A stretch of DNA of 44,906 nt from a bacterium (GCA_013360195.1 JABWCQ010000020.1:1-44906); one strand, 5' to 3'; counted from the first letter of the stretch, positions 5,448 to 14,445 are shown. Translations and numbers: made by a program. The notes: generated by a model from the sequence alone, not told the origin.

Positions 5448-6113
5448 TCAATGTTCAGACCACTCTCTCAACTCCGCATTCCGCACCATCTTCGGCATCT
5501 CCTCCGCAAACGACACATTGATCATCGCCTTGGAAACCTCAACCGTATCCGTCACAAATCGCGGCATAACCGATTTCAAGCTGTAAAACAAACTCCAAAT
5601 CTTATCCTGCCACTGCGCTTTCTCTCGCGGATGAATTGGATGAATGTAAGCCGGACGAAAAATACAAAGCTGTTTTCCGAAAATTTCACGCAAACGATTC
5701 TCCGCCTGCCCTTTCACGCGCCGCCACAACGTTGAACTTTTCTCCGTTGCATCCGCACCCGCACCGCTCACAAAACAAAATCTCGCCTCAGGATTTGCAG
5801 ACTTGAGAGCTTTCGCCGCCGCCACAACATAATCCAATGTGATCAGAGTGTATTGCTTCGGATCAGAAACCTGCACCTGCGAAACTCCCAGCGCGCAGTA
5901 ACAAACGTCAATCTCACTCAATTCTTCCATCAAATCAGCATAGCTCAAAAAATCTTCGCGCACGATGACGGTAAGCTTCTGATGCGATTCCTTGAGCAGT
6001 CGTCTTGTGATGGCAACAACACTCTCAATCCGCTCATCGCAGATGCATTGTCGCACAAGCTCCGAGCCAACTGCGCCGGTCGCGCCCATAACGAGGACCC
6101 GAGTTTGAGGCAT
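5448..6113 (-). CDS. NAD(P)-binding Rossmann protein, HTATIP2/atypical SDR type
   Basis: From ATG 6113 the product has 221 residues. The N-terminus has a beta strand and the glycine motif VLVMGATGAVGSELVRQC (GxxGxxG), the dinucleotide-binding loop of atypical short-chain dehydrogenases. Later segments typical of this group are CYCALGVSQ, the YTLITLDYVVAAAKALK helix, FCFVSGAGAD and the RVKGQAENRLRE helix, with IFRPAYIH near the end. Relatives include the HTATIP2/TIP30-like oxidoreductases; the substrate is unknown. A TTG 15 bases upstream could also start the frame, but GGAG seven bases before ATG 6113 favours that ATG. It is the last gene of a minus-strand series and could be cotranscribed with the SnoaL-like gene 58 bases upstream. 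Confidence 0.8.
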   Translation of the reverse strand: MPQTRVLVMGATGAVGSELVRQCICDERIESVVAITRRLLKESHQKLTVIVREDFLSYADLMEELSEIDVCYCALGVSQVQVSDPKQYTLITLDYVVAAAKALKSANPEARFCFVSGAGADATEKSSTLWRRVKGQAENRLREIFGKQLCIFRPAYIHPIHPREKAQWQDKIWSLFYSLKSVMPRFVTDTVEVSKAMINVSFAEEMPKMVRNAELREWSEH

Positions 6114-6171
6114 ATCTCTTCTCCACAAAACTTTAGTTCAGCGCGTCTTCGTATGCATGAGAGAATGGCGC

Positions 6172-6552
6172 TTAACGCTCGACAATCTTCCAGTATGAGT
6201 TCTTGCGAACGATCTTGCCGCCCAGAAATTCCCACAAATCACAGCCTCGCACTTCAACGGCCACTCCCGCCACCGTGGTGCCCGTTAGTGTCCATTCGGA
6301 CACTCCTCGGTTTCCGGCCACCCAATGTTCATCGTCACCGTAGTGAACATCAGGAATCCCCTTGAAGCGACCGGCTAACGCCTCACGAACAGCAGCTTTG
6401 CCGATCGACCGTTTGCCCCAGGGATCTGGACCTCGCGGGAAATCAAAGGAACAGTCTTCCGCGAAGAACTCCATGATAGCATCGAGATCATGACGGTTAA
6501 ATGCGTTCAATATCTCCTTCAGGGTCTCCACAGTGACCTTAGTCTCACTCAT
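6172..6552 (-). CDS. SnoaL/NTF2-like fold protein
   Basis: The product has 126 residues. The start, VETLKEILNAFNRHDLDAIM followed by EFFAEDCSFDFP, is the helix-helix-strand opening of the SnoaL-like/NTF2 superfamily. The middle has GKAAVREALAGRFKGIPDVH, and the end has WTLTGTTVAGVAVEVRGCDL followed by WEFLGGKIVRKNSYWK, the usual curved beta sheet of the cone fold. Members are polyketide cyclases, ketosteroid isomerases, or small-molecule binding proteins; the fold alone does not give the reaction. CGGAG seven bases before the ATG is a good ribosome-binding site. It lies between the Dabb gene and the Rossmann gene on the same strand, which suggests a small metabolic operon of unknown purpose. 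Confidence 0.8.
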   Translation of the reverse strand: MSETKVTVETLKEILNAFNRHDLDAIMEFFAEDCSFDFPRGPDPWGKRSIGKAAVREALAGRFKGIPDVHYGDDEHWVAGNRGVSEWTLTGTTVAGVAVEVRGCDLWEFLGGKIVRKNSYWKIVER

Positions 6553-6638
6553 GACATACTCCGGTTTGCAAAGTCATCGTTGGATGCAAAAGCTTGCTCA
6601 TTTTCTGTTTGTTGATTCACATCAAGCTTGAAAGAAAG

Positions 6639-6956
6639 TTACGTTGCCGCAATCTCCCAATCCACCACAACGCGGTCGCTCCGCACCTTCTTAAGCAACT
6701 CAACCACTTCAAGATGCAACGGATGCACGCGATAAGCCTCAAGCGCCTCCCAACTCTCAAGCGTGGAGATGAGCACAACGTCAAAAGCTTGTGGGCCGTC
6801 AAGCTGATTAATACCTACCTCAAATGAATGCAATCCAGCGACGTTGCCGCGCATCGCTTCCATCATCTCTTTCACGCGTCTTGCATTCGTCTGCTTGTCA
6901 CAGCCGTCGGCAAACTCATGCAGCTTGAGCATGATGACATGTCGTATCATATGCAT
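6639..6956 (-). CDS. Dabb-family (stress-responsive A/B barrel) protein
   Basis: The product has 105 residues: MIRHVIMLKLHEFADG at the start, then KEMMEAMRGNVAGLHSFEVG, FDVVLISTLESWEALEAYRV and HPLHLEVVELLKKVRSDRVV. This is the pattern of the Dabb domain (ferredoxin-like dimeric alpha/beta barrel), with the typical 'H.v.f.l....', 'p.v..f.vG' and 'yy..Hp.H..v' segments. Members act as small cyclases or monooxygenase-like proteins or have no known role. The start is three bases after the stop codon of the upstream FG-GAP gene, so the two are likely cotranscribed and perhaps translationally coupled; ATG 6950 is an alternative start two codons in. The biochemical role is unknown. Confidence 0.8.
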   Translation of the reverse strand: MHMIRHVIMLKLHEFADGCDKQTNARRVKEMMEAMRGNVAGLHSFEVGINQLDGPQAFDVVLISTLESWEALEAYRVHPLHLEVVELLKKVRSDRVVVDWEIAAT

Positions 6957-6959
6957 CGC

Positions 6960-8705
6960 CTATTTGATAAACTGAACACTCTGCGTGTCCGAAAGTTGCC
7001 CTTGCGTCGCCGTCACTAAGTACATTCCCGATGCAAGTCCTGAGGGCTGCCACGTGAGTGCCAGCGTTCCCGGTCCGGCCATACCGTCATGCAATGTCGC
7101 GACACTTTGCCCAAGCGTGTTGAAAATCTCAACCTTGGTCAAACCGCGCGCTGGCAATACAGTTTCAAGTGAAACACTCGCATTAAAAGGATTGGGAAAT
7201 GATTTAAGCAACAATTGATTTTCGACCATAGGCGTTTCACGTTCGTCAACACTCACCGCGCCTTCGCCCTGCGTTATCACATAGGTTGTGCTTGCGGAAA
7301 GATTTGGAAACACTTCAATCGAGCCCGCTGGCCATTTCACAACAATCGAGTCCACCGTGGTCTCTTGTCCAAGTCCAAAGTGCAAATCTAGAGTCTGACC
7401 GCAATAGCCCGTTTGCCCTTCAACTTGCCTGATTTGCCGGCCATTCGCCCAACAGCTCACCACCGCTCCGATCGCACTCTTATTGGACGAAGTACCGCGC
7501 AGTTTCAGCACAATCCCGTTGTTCTCCGTCTGGGTATTCCGATAAAGCAGATTGTCTTCGTCAGCATTCCGCGAACGTGCAATACACAAATCCAAATCCT
7601 GATCACCGTCAATATCTCCAAACGCGCAGCCGAATCCCCATCCGCTGTCCGCTTCAATCGGCTCGACGGATGCGCGCGTGAAATTCCCGGCTCCGTCGTT
7701 GTCATAAAGATAGTTGTGACGATAGATATTTCCGCTCGCCGCAAATCCGTTCGTCACCAGTAAATCCAAATCCCCATCGTTGTCATAGTCTCCAAACGCG
7801 CTGCCCACCGCCTGCTGATTGTCACTACTCACAGGTGACCCCGTAATCCATTGGAACTCGCCTCCATGATTGCGGTAAAGCAGACTTTGCGAGCCGTAAG
7901 AGCCGACAAACAAATCGAAATCTCCATCATTGTCAATGTCGCCCCAACTGCTCGTAAAGTTATTTGCGCCGTCCACGCCCGGGTAGGTGCCCGTCCAGCG
8001 CGTGAACGTCCCGTCGCCGTTGCTGACGTAGAGCGCGTCGTTGTCTGCGTTCTCGTTGGCGACAAAGATGTCAGAGTGGCCGTCGCTGTTAAAATCGCAC
8101 CAGCCCGCCGACCGCGAATCATCTCCGTCCGTGGAAATCGGCGCGATTAACATGCTGTTGAAACTGCCGTCGCCATTGCTTCGGTAGAGCCAGTTGTGAT
8201 GATTGTTACCCGCGCTGTTCGTCACAAAAAGGTCGAGCCAACCATTGTTGTCATAGTCGGCCCAACTTCCCGTCTCGCTGTATCCGCCGGAGTTCGTGAC
8301 CGGCGGCACATTCCCGCGGCCGAATGTGCCGTCTCCGAGATTGATGTAGAGTTTGTTGCTCTGGTTCGACCACCGAGCGACAAAACAATCCGCGTCACCG
8401 TCGTTATCGAAATCTCCCCACGACGCGCCGACGTTATGACCGCCGGTCTCTACAATTGTGTCAACGGCAGCGACGGAGAAATTTCCGGTTCCGTCGTTCA
8501 AATAATAGAAGTTCCCTTGCGTCTCCTCATCGTTTGTGATGAACAAATCGAGATCACCGTCATTATCTGTGTCTATGAACGAGACACTCGCCGACGAACC
8601 TCCGTCTGTCACCACGGGCGACTCGGTCATGCGTGAAAAAATTTGCGCGCTCGCGGCCGTGATGAGAAACAAAACGAAAAGTAAAGGCAATACGACTCTG
8701 GCCAT
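6960..8705 (-). CDS. Secreted FG-GAP/VCBS repeat protein with ASPIC/UnbV domain and T9SS sorting tail
   Basis: From ATG 8705 the product has 581 residues. GGAGGAG five bases before this ATG decides the start; a longer frame to 8744 has no site. Residues 1-20 (MARVVLPLLFVLFLITAASA) form a signal peptide. Seven FG-GAP/VCBS repeats follow, each with a calcium-binding DxDxDGDxD-like loop (DTDNDGDLDLF, GDFDNDGDADCF, GDYDNDGDLDLL and others), predicting a seven-bladed propeller. Residues about 400-480 match the ASPIC/UnbV domain (RGTSSNKSAIGAVV, FGLG, VKWPAGSIEVF). The last 80 residues (SFPNPFNASVS, IFNTLGQSVATL, LASGMYLVTA) are a T9SS C-terminal sorting domain. It should be exported across the outer membrane and held on the surface or released. 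The ligand is unknown. Confidence 0.88.
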   Translation of the reverse strand: MARVVLPLLFVLFLITAASAQIFSRMTESPVVTDGGSSASVSFIDTDNDGDLDLFITNDEETQGNFYYLNDGTGNFSVAAVDTIVETGGHNVGASWGDFDNDGDADCFVARWSNQSNKLYINLGDGTFGRGNVPPVTNSGGYSETGSWADYDNNGWLDLFVTNSAGNNHHNWLYRSNGDGSFNSMLIAPISTDGDDSRSAGWCDFNSDGHSDIFVANENADNDALYVSNGDGTFTRWTGTYPGVDGANNFTSSWGDIDNDGDFDLFVGSYGSQSLLYRNHGGEFQWITGSPVSSDNQQAVGSAFGDYDNDGDLDLLVTNGFAASGNIYRHNYLYDNDGAGNFTRASVEPIEADSGWGFGCAFGDIDGDQDLDLCIARSRNADEDNLLYRNTQTENNGIVLKLRGTSSNKSAIGAVVSCWANGRQIRQVEGQTGYCGQTLDLHFGLGQETTVDSIVVKWPAGSIEVFPNLSASTTYVITQGEGAVSVDERETPMVENQLLLKSFPNPFNASVSLETVLPARGLTKVEIFNTLGQSVATLHDGMAGPGTLALTWQPSGLASGMYLVTATQGQLSDTQSVQFIK

Positions 8706-8748
8706 GGACTCCTCCGAGTGCTGGAAAGTGAAGGTACCCACCAAGTTA

Positions 8749-10122
8749 CTAAACTGTCGCGCGACCGGGTTCGCGCACCGAAATCATCAAATACACGGCA
8801 AATGCTCCGAGAAGTGCCAACACATACGATCCGTCAAATGGTTGAATGTAGCTTCCCCACACGGAAACACCAAGCCCTGCAATCAACGCAGCGACGGCCG
8901 CAGTCGTGCCGCCGCGCTGGGAATAGAGCGCGAACAGGGTGATGACGAAAATACCTGCGCTGCCGAGGCCCGACGCCATCTCCACCATTTCATACGTCGT
9001 CGTGCCGTAAATCGCCAAATAATACGCGATGACTCCGAGCACCAGCACACCGCCGCGTGCGGTAAGAAGTTTACTGCGCTCGCTCATCTGCGGGCGGAAC
9101 GAATAGATGATGTTGTGCTCAATCAACGCCGATGCCGCCAGCAGCGCGCTGTCCACGGTGGACAGAATCGCGCTCGCCAAAGCTCCCGCATAGAGAACAT
9201 ACAACACCGTTGGCAAGTACGTCAACGCAAGCTGCGGCATCACTTGCTCGGAATCTTCGATTCCCGGCACCAGCGACACACCGATTAAGCCGATGTAAAC
9301 CGGAATCATTCCGATAACAAGATAAATCGTCGTGGCCGCAAAGGCAGAGCGCTTCGCGACCGTTGCCGACCTTGCCGCCAAGACACGGGAAATGAGTTCC
9401 TGCGCCACAATCGAACCGAAAATCGGTACCGCCCACCCGTCCAAAGTCGCCATCCAACTCTCCGGCTCGGCGTTGCCGCTGCCTGTCCAGATATTGCTCA
9501 TTAACTGCGAAATCGTCGGCGTCTGCTCCTGCAGTGACAAATAGACTGCCAGCGCGCCTAAACCGAAAATCAGCGCGAAGCCCTGAATCACATCCGTGTA
9601 AGCATCCGCCCACAAGCCGCCGCTCACGGTGTACACCAGCACAATAACTGTTGCAATCAAAATACTTGTTTCGAGCTGCAAGTCTGAAGACACGGAGAGT
9701 ACATGTCCGAATGCTCGAATCTGCGCCGCCGCCCATATTACCGAACTGGGAGCGATTATCAACGCCGCAAGTTTCTCCACACTGGGTGAATAACGCTGCT
9801 TGTACAAATCTGCAAGCGTGGTCAGTTTGCGCTTCCACATCGGACCGGCGAAAATCAATGCCATGAGCAAGAGGCAGAGAGTGTAGCCGAACGGATCTGC
9901 GTTGCCGCCGGACAATCCTTTATCATAAATCGACGCCGCAGCGCCGACGCAAGTCTCAGCTCCGAACCATGTGGCGAATATCGAGAATGTCGTCAGCAAG
10001 TAACCGAGCTGCCTCCCCGCAATCAGGTAGTCGCTTTCACTATGCACCTTGCGCGACACCAGGAGGCCTATGAACAGCGACACTCCGATGTAGGCCAGAA
10101 TTCCGATGAAGACAGGACTCAC
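8749..10122 (-). CDS. Sodium:solute symporter (SSS family)
   Basis: The product has 457 residues with about 13 hydrophobic segments. The opening FIGILAYIGVSLFIGLLVSR and SESDYLIAGRQLGYLLTTFS match the family signature 'DYFlAGR.lg....a.sl.at.fga'. FATWFGAETCVGAAASIYDK and YTVSGGLWADAYTDVIQGF continue the core, with the latter being the conserved 'GGl.avv.TD..Q' segment. These transporters couple sodium entry to uptake of sugars, amino acids, or carboxylates; the substrate cannot be read from the sequence. The start is GTG 10122, overlapping the TGA of the PabB-PabC gene in a GTGA arrangement, so translation is probably coupled. AAGGA lies 11 bases upstream. The stop is 44 bases before the FG-GAP gene, suggesting one long transcript. 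Confidence 0.9.
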   Translation of the reverse strand: MSPVFIGILAYIGVSLFIGLLVSRKVHSESDYLIAGRQLGYLLTTFSIFATWFGAETCVGAAASIYDKGLSGGNADPFGYTLCLLLMALIFAGPMWKRKLTTLADLYKQRYSPSVEKLAALIIAPSSVIWAAAQIRAFGHVLSVSSDLQLETSILIATVIVLVYTVSGGLWADAYTDVIQGFALIFGLGALAVYLSLQEQTPTISQLMSNIWTGSGNAEPESWMATLDGWAVPIFGSIVAQELISRVLAARSATVAKRSAFAATTIYLVIGMIPVYIGLIGVSLVPGIEDSEQVMPQLALTYLPTVLYVLYAGALASAILSTVDSALLAASALIEHNIIYSFRPQMSERSKLLTARGGVLVLGVIAYYLAIYGTTTYEMVEMASGLGSAGIFVITLFALYSQRGGTTAAVAALIAGLGVSVWGSYIQPFDGSYVLALLGAFAVYLMISVREPGRATV

Positions 10123-11909
10123 GATTGAATCTTTTCCTTACGATACACTTCCGTTCCGTCCTCGAGAATGATGCAAACCACGTCCTGCTCTCCGCGCACC
10201 GAGTTACCGATGACAATACGTTCTACTCTGTCAAGCTCTGAAAAACTCACGATTCCCTCTCGTGCTCGCCCACTGTGAATTTGATGGTCACGCCAGATGC
10301 CGGGCAGTAGTCCGCACGCGAGTGCCGGAGCAATCCACTTGCCGTCCGTTTGAAACAGAAAACTCGAAATCGTTCCCTCTGTGAACTCGTTCCGGGTATT
10401 GAGGAACAGGCACTCTTCGGCGCCGACGGACTTCGCCTTCGCGCGCAAGGTATATTTTTCAGGCCGTAATGTCGTTTTGTGATACAGTCTGGGATCATCG
10501 GGGTCAAGCCGCAGTTCCGGTATCATTACCGTCACACCCTCCGGACTCCAGCCCAACTCTTCCGGGATAAGTTTGAATGAAATCTCTTCGCCGTCGAGGT
10601 CAAGCCGCACGCGGTTGGGTGCGTCAGCCAGCGTCATTTGCAGCTCATGCAATTTCGCCCGGATTTTGTCTTCGGGGAACGGCCGTCCATAGTATTTGCA
10701 GGAGTGCCGTAGCCGGTTCATGTGGTCGGAGAGATTTTGGAACCCCGCCTTCGGCTCATAGCGAAACGACTCATAGAGTGCAAACTTCTGCGGTCTGAGA
10801 CGCGTGAATTTCGCCTTCAGCAGCACTTCATCCCACTCCCGCTCCGGGTCGCTGTCGGCAACGATACCTGAACCGACTCCCACCGTCGCGATGTTGCCGG
10901 AGATTTCAAGGGTACGGATGGCCACATTCGCGAAGAAGTCGCCTTCCGGTTTGAAGAGTGCCAGACTCCCGCAATAAATTCCCCGCGCAGACTTCTCCGC
11001 TTCGTAGATAATCTTTGTTGCTCGAATTTTCGGCGCACCGGTAATGCTGCCGGCGGGGAATACCGCGCGGAATATGTCAAACAACTCTAATTTGTCCATC
11101 AATTCGCCGTGCACACGCGTCGTCATCTGATGCACTGTCGGATATCGGGTCACGGTGAACGGATTGAATATCTCTACTGTCCCTGTTCTGCAGATGCGGC
11201 CGAAATCGTTGCGCATTAAATCCACAATCATCGTCAGCTCGGCGCGGTCCTTTTCGCTTGTCTTCAGCGCCAGTCGTGCAGCTTCATCTTCATCCCAGGA
11301 CGGTCTGCGCGCGGCTGTTCCTTTCATCGGCTGCGAATGGATGACGTTGCCTGTTCTTTCAATGAACAGCTCGGGCGACATGGACACAATCTGTGTTTCA
11401 CCGGTGTTTATGTAACAGGCATAAGGCGTTCTCACTGCATCCTGCAGCGCGCAAAACGCGCTGAAAGCATCACCGGAAAAATCGCACAGCGCGCGAACGG
11501 TGAAGTTGGCCTGATAAATATCGCCGGAGCGGATGTGTTCCAGAATCTTTCGCACAGCCGCGACATACCCGTCCTTGTCAATGGTAAATCGCGGCTCTCC
11601 GAGTGTAAAACCGCGTTCCTCCGGAGAAAACTCATGCTCGCTTCCGAAGGCTGCAAACCACGCTAAGGGAAGTTTGCCCGGCAGATGAGTGACCAGTGCG
11701 CGATCGAATGCGGCCGCCGCTTCGTAGGTGAATGCCGCACAAACGTAATAGCCTGCGCACTGAAGTTCATGCACGCGGTCAAGTGATTTGCGCATGTCGG
11801 CGGCATGGCTGACCGACCACGTCGCAATGGGATCTGAGAACGCGATGAACCTGTGCCGGAACGGCTCTGAGGCGGGAATCGTGAAAACTGCTGTGGGAGC
11901 CTGTGACAT
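10119..11909 (-). CDS. pabB: Fused aminodeoxychorismate synthase component I / aminodeoxychorismate lyase
   Basis: From ATG 11909 the product has 596 residues. A longer frame to 11984 would run back through a terminator hairpin, so ATG 11909 is preferred. Residues about 1-370 are PabB: HIRSGDIYQANFTVR, SPELFIERTGN, PMKGTAARR, KDRAELTMIVDLMRNDFGRI and PAGSITGAPKIRA are the chorismate-binding enzyme signatures. Residues about 380-596 are PabC, a type IV PLP enzyme: HKTTLRPEKY with the PLP lysine, LFLNTRNEFTEGTISSFLF, GLLPGIWRD and VIGNSVRG. Together they turn chorismate and ammonia into 4-aminodeoxychorismate and then p-aminobenzoate plus pyruvate, for folate synthesis in the cytoplasm. The glutaminase PabA is not in the window. 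The PabB-PabC fusion is known in other bacteria. The 3' end overlaps the symporter start by four bases. Confidence 0.92.
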   Translation of the reverse strand: MSQAPTAVFTIPASEPFRHRFIAFSDPIATWSVSHAADMRKSLDRVHELQCAGYYVCAAFTYEAAAAFDRALVTHLPGKLPLAWFAAFGSEHEFSPEERGFTLGEPRFTIDKDGYVAAVRKILEHIRSGDIYQANFTVRALCDFSGDAFSAFCALQDAVRTPYACYINTGETQIVSMSPELFIERTGNVIHSQPMKGTAARRPSWDEDEAARLALKTSEKDRAELTMIVDLMRNDFGRICRTGTVEIFNPFTVTRYPTVHQMTTRVHGELMDKLELFDIFRAVFPAGSITGAPKIRATKIIYEAEKSARGIYCGSLALFKPEGDFFANVAIRTLEISGNIATVGVGSGIVADSDPEREWDEVLLKAKFTRLRPQKFALYESFRYEPKAGFQNLSDHMNRLRHSCKYYGRPFPEDKIRAKLHELQMTLADAPNRVRLDLDGEEISFKLIPEELGWSPEGVTVMIPELRLDPDDPRLYHKTTLRPEKYTLRAKAKSVGAEECLFLNTRNEFTEGTISSFLFQTDGKWIAPALACGLLPGIWRDHQIHSGRAREGIVSFSELDRVERIVIGNSVRGEQDVVCIILEDGTEVYRKEKIQS

Positions 11910-11943
11910 AACTTTGAAATTACAAAATTCCTCTGAATCACAC

Positions 11944-11973
11944 AAACAAAAAACCCGCGTCACTGCGGGTTTT
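11944..11973 (-). terminator. Terminator after the PAS/coiled-coil gene
   Basis: AAACCCGC (11951-11958) pairs with GCGGGTTT (11965-11972) around GTCACT. On the minus strand it is followed by TTTTTTGTTTG. It ends the gene whose stop is at 12000 and separates it from pabB. Confidence 0.8.
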
Positions 11974-11999
11974 CCGGTATTCAAGAATGTTACGATGTC

Positions 12000-14189
12000 C
12001 TAAGTCGCCACGGCCGCCCGTGCCAACGGCAATGTTATCAAAAGCATCGCTTGGCCGCTGTCTTCAGTCAGGTCAAGTTCGCCGCCCATGCCTCGCAGCA
12101 CTTCGCGGGCAAATATCAAATCCCAACCGGCTTGCCCGACCGCGGGCGGCTGCCCGTCCGACCACCCTGCGGGATAGCGCGCGACACCATCGTATGAGAG
12201 GGAAATGAAGGCCTGACTCTCCGTGTAGGATAGCGTGTAGCACACATGGCCGTCATTCGCCAGATTCTCCCGGGCATGAGCAGAGATAGAGTCCAGCACC
12301 AGCCTTAAACTGTTCGCATCCGCGTTCACGCGGCAGCTTTCTTCACATAGGACGGCTTGCGGGCGCTCGCCAAAGAATCCGGGTTGCATCTTCTTCACAT
12401 ACTGCTGCAGCGTCGACAACAGATCGCATTCATGCACGTGTCGTCCGTGTCCCCCCAGTGCCGAAAGTTTACGCACGAGCTGTGCCGCTTCGCGTGCTGA
12501 CTTTTCGATTTCCAGAATCTCCCGCGACGTCGTGCCGTCCTGCTCTGCTGCGGCGAGAGATGCGTGACCCAACACTCCCGTGAGCAAGTTACTGAACTCA
12601 TCAGCGAGTTCGCGCGAGAGCGTGCGCATATGCGAGGGTAATTGCGGTGCGAATGAAATCATCGAGCCGTTTTGGGATTGTGCCGCAGGGGCCGGAGCCG
12701 GAACGGGCGGAAGCTCTTCAATTTCCGCTCCAATCCAGTTGCCGTCGGAATCCATCACCGGACAGGCTTTCCAACTCGTGCCATCGCGGGAGGTCACCTG
12801 ACACCACCCTTCGGTATGCGACTTCAGCCACTTCTTGAAGGACTTGGCTTCGTCCGCGGGCAGCCATTCAGTGAACGACTGTCCGACCGCCTGTTCAGCC
12901 ACGGCACCGACCTGTTCCCAAAAAGAGCCTGTCGCGCAGAGCACTTTGCCGTCCTTGTCAACGAAGCAAGCGCGCTGCGAAATGTAGTTCAGGAATTCCC
13001 CGGCCGTCGGATCAACGGTGACTTCCTTGACAACTTCAGTGACTACCTCTGTAACGACTTCCTTAACGACTTCCGCTGGTTTGCTTTGGACCTGTTCGAG
13101 GGCGGCCTTCAGCTCGGACGCTTCGCCGCGCGCGCTTTCAAGAGCTTCTTCAAGTTGGGCGACTGTATTCTTGAGTTGTGTGGTTTCCTGTTTGCTTTGC
13201 TCCAAAGCCTTGGAAAGTTCAGCAGATTCGGTTTCAAAGAGTTCACAGCTTTCGGCAAGCTGCTTGACCTTGGCCTTCAATTCTGAGATTTCAGATTGCG
13301 CGGCGTTCGCCCCTTCGGCCTGACCGTTCTGCAGCTCGTGCAGCGAATCAAGTTCCCGCCTTAAATCGTCAACCGTTTCATTTGCGGCGGCAACTGCGCC
13401 GGTGAGCTTACTGTTTTCATCCCGCCGCGCGGCAAGTTCGGCTTGCAATGTTTCGAGTTGAGACCGCAGCTCCGCGGCTTCGGCAATAGCGCTGTTGTTA
13501 TCGGTCTGCTGCTTCTTGAATTTGTCGAGTTCATGCTGAAGGCGGGACGAGCGTTCCACGGACTTTTCCGCCCGTTCAAGAGCCTCTTTCGAACTCTTTT
13601 CAAGCCGCACCATCTTCTCGGCCATCTTCTTGAGCTGCGATTCGCGTTGTGCGATTTCTTCAGTGGCCGCGCGCAGTTTTTCCTGCAGTTGATTAACCTG
13701 CTGCTGAGCCTTTTCGGCCAGCTCGCGGCCCGACAACTGGTCACGGTTCTGCTCAATCAGAGCGAGTCGATTCTGATGCTCTCGCGTGATATCGAGACAG
13801 TGAATGAAGTACCCGGCGAACACACCCTCCTGCCACAACCCTTGTACATGGAGTTGAACATAAAACGGCTTCTCTTTGGTGCCGAGATCCACGACTTGAT
13901 TGTGAACGCCAAGTTCATCAGAGTGCATGGAGTGGAGGAGGCTCTCGAAGACCCGTCGCTGTTCATCGTTGCGGAAGAACAACAGGATCGAACTGCCCAT
14001 CATGGCATTTCGCGAAAGATCCCCTCGGCCGGAGCGGGCCATAAACTCATCCCAAGTACGCCCGACAATGGCCAATTTGAGGTCGGGAGAAACAAGCGCT
14101 GCTGCCCCAAACACGACATCAAGGGCAGATTGGGGCACCTGACGGAGGAGCGGAGTGGTCACATCGTAGGCATTTTGCGACGCATCCAT
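12000..14189 (-). CDS. PAS/coiled-coil protein with degenerate histidine-kinase core (pseudokinase)
   Basis: From ATG 14189 (GGTGG upstream) the product has 729 residues; a start at 14228 is possible but has no ribosome-binding site. There is no signal peptide or membrane helix, so it should be cytoplasmic. An N-terminal PAS-like domain (about 25-135) leads into a very long coiled coil (about 140-390) ending in repeated VVTEVV/VVKEV units. A second PAS-like domain follows (FLNYISQRACFVDKDGKVLC). The next region resembles the dimerisation domain of NtrB-type kinases (AHDFNNLLTxxLGxA), but reads ELADEFSNLLTGVLGHASLA: the phosphoacceptor His is Asp (residue 530). The ATPase part has SAHARENL in place of the N-box VNARDAM and lacks the G1 and G2 glycine signatures. 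It is probably a signalling scaffold or sensor that does not phosphorylate. Its partner is unknown. Confidence 0.75.
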   Translation of the reverse strand: MDASQNAYDVTTPLLRQVPQSALDVVFGAAALVSPDLKLAIVGRTWDEFMARSGRGDLSRNAMMGSSILLFFRNDEQRRVFESLLHSMHSDELGVHNQVVDLGTKEKPFYVQLHVQGLWQEGVFAGYFIHCLDITREHQNRLALIEQNRDQLSGRELAEKAQQQVNQLQEKLRAATEEIAQRESQLKKMAEKMVRLEKSSKEALERAEKSVERSSRLQHELDKFKKQQTDNNSAIAEAAELRSQLETLQAELAARRDENSKLTGAVAAANETVDDLRRELDSLHELQNGQAEGANAAQSEISELKAKVKQLAESCELFETESAELSKALEQSKQETTQLKNTVAQLEEALESARGEASELKAALEQVQSKPAEVVKEVVTEVVTEVVKEVTVDPTAGEFLNYISQRACFVDKDGKVLCATGSFWEQVGAVAEQAVGQSFTEWLPADEAKSFKKWLKSHTEGWCQVTSRDGTSWKACPVMDSDGNWIGAEIEELPPVPAPAPAAQSQNGSMISFAPQLPSHMRTLSRELADEFSNLLTGVLGHASLAAAEQDGTTSREILEIEKSAREAAQLVRKLSALGGHGRHVHECDLLSTLQQYVKKMQPGFFGERPQAVLCEESCRVNADANSLRLVLDSISAHARENLANDGHVCYTLSYTESQAFISLSYDGVARYPAGWSDGQPPAVGQAGWDLIFAREVLRGMGGELDLTEDSGQAMLLITLPLARAAVAT

Positions 14190-14291
14190 TGGGCGTTCAC
14201 CACCTATAGCTTTTCGGATTACAATCATTTACAGTTATCGTTCAGAATATAAATCGCAAAAAGACGGCCAGCTTTGGCGAACATCCGCCCC

Positions 14292-14320
14292 TTGCTTCTC
14301 GAAGGTTTAAGTCTTATATT
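14292..14320 (+). promoter_or_regulatory. Promoter of tRNA-Gln
   Basis: TTGCTT (14292-14297), a 17-base spacer and TATATT (14315-14320). The predicted start near 14327 gives a 5' leader of about 43 bases before the tRNA. The same two hexamers and spacing precede the beta-helix gene at 18317. Confidence 0.6.
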
Positions 14321-14369
14321 AGTCGCCCGAACAGTCCGTTATAACATTGTAAAGGCTACTGTTCAGTAG

Positions 14370-14444
14370 TGGGGAATCGTCTAATTGGCAGGACACCAGA
14401 CTCTGGATCTGTGAATCGGGGTTCGAGTCCCTGTTCCCCAGCCA
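14370..14444 (+). tRNA. tRNA-Gln (anticodon CTG)
   Basis: The cloverleaf folds well: acceptor TGGGGAA pairs with TTCCCCA, D stem GTCT/GGAC, T arm CGGGG-TTCGAGT-CCCTG, discriminator G and encoded CCA. The anticodon loop CTCTGGA places CTG at 14403-14405, reading CAG. The outermost anticodon-stem pair (27-43) is a C-U mismatch; the other four pairs are sound. The sequence resembles bacterial tRNA-Gln (UGGGGUAUCG opening in E. coli). Confidence 0.95.
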
Positions 14445-14445
14445 T

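Noticed and set aside
11910-11984. 25-residue N-terminal extension of PabB
   Set aside because: It would be encoded upstream across the terminator at 11944-11973 and has no family counterpart.
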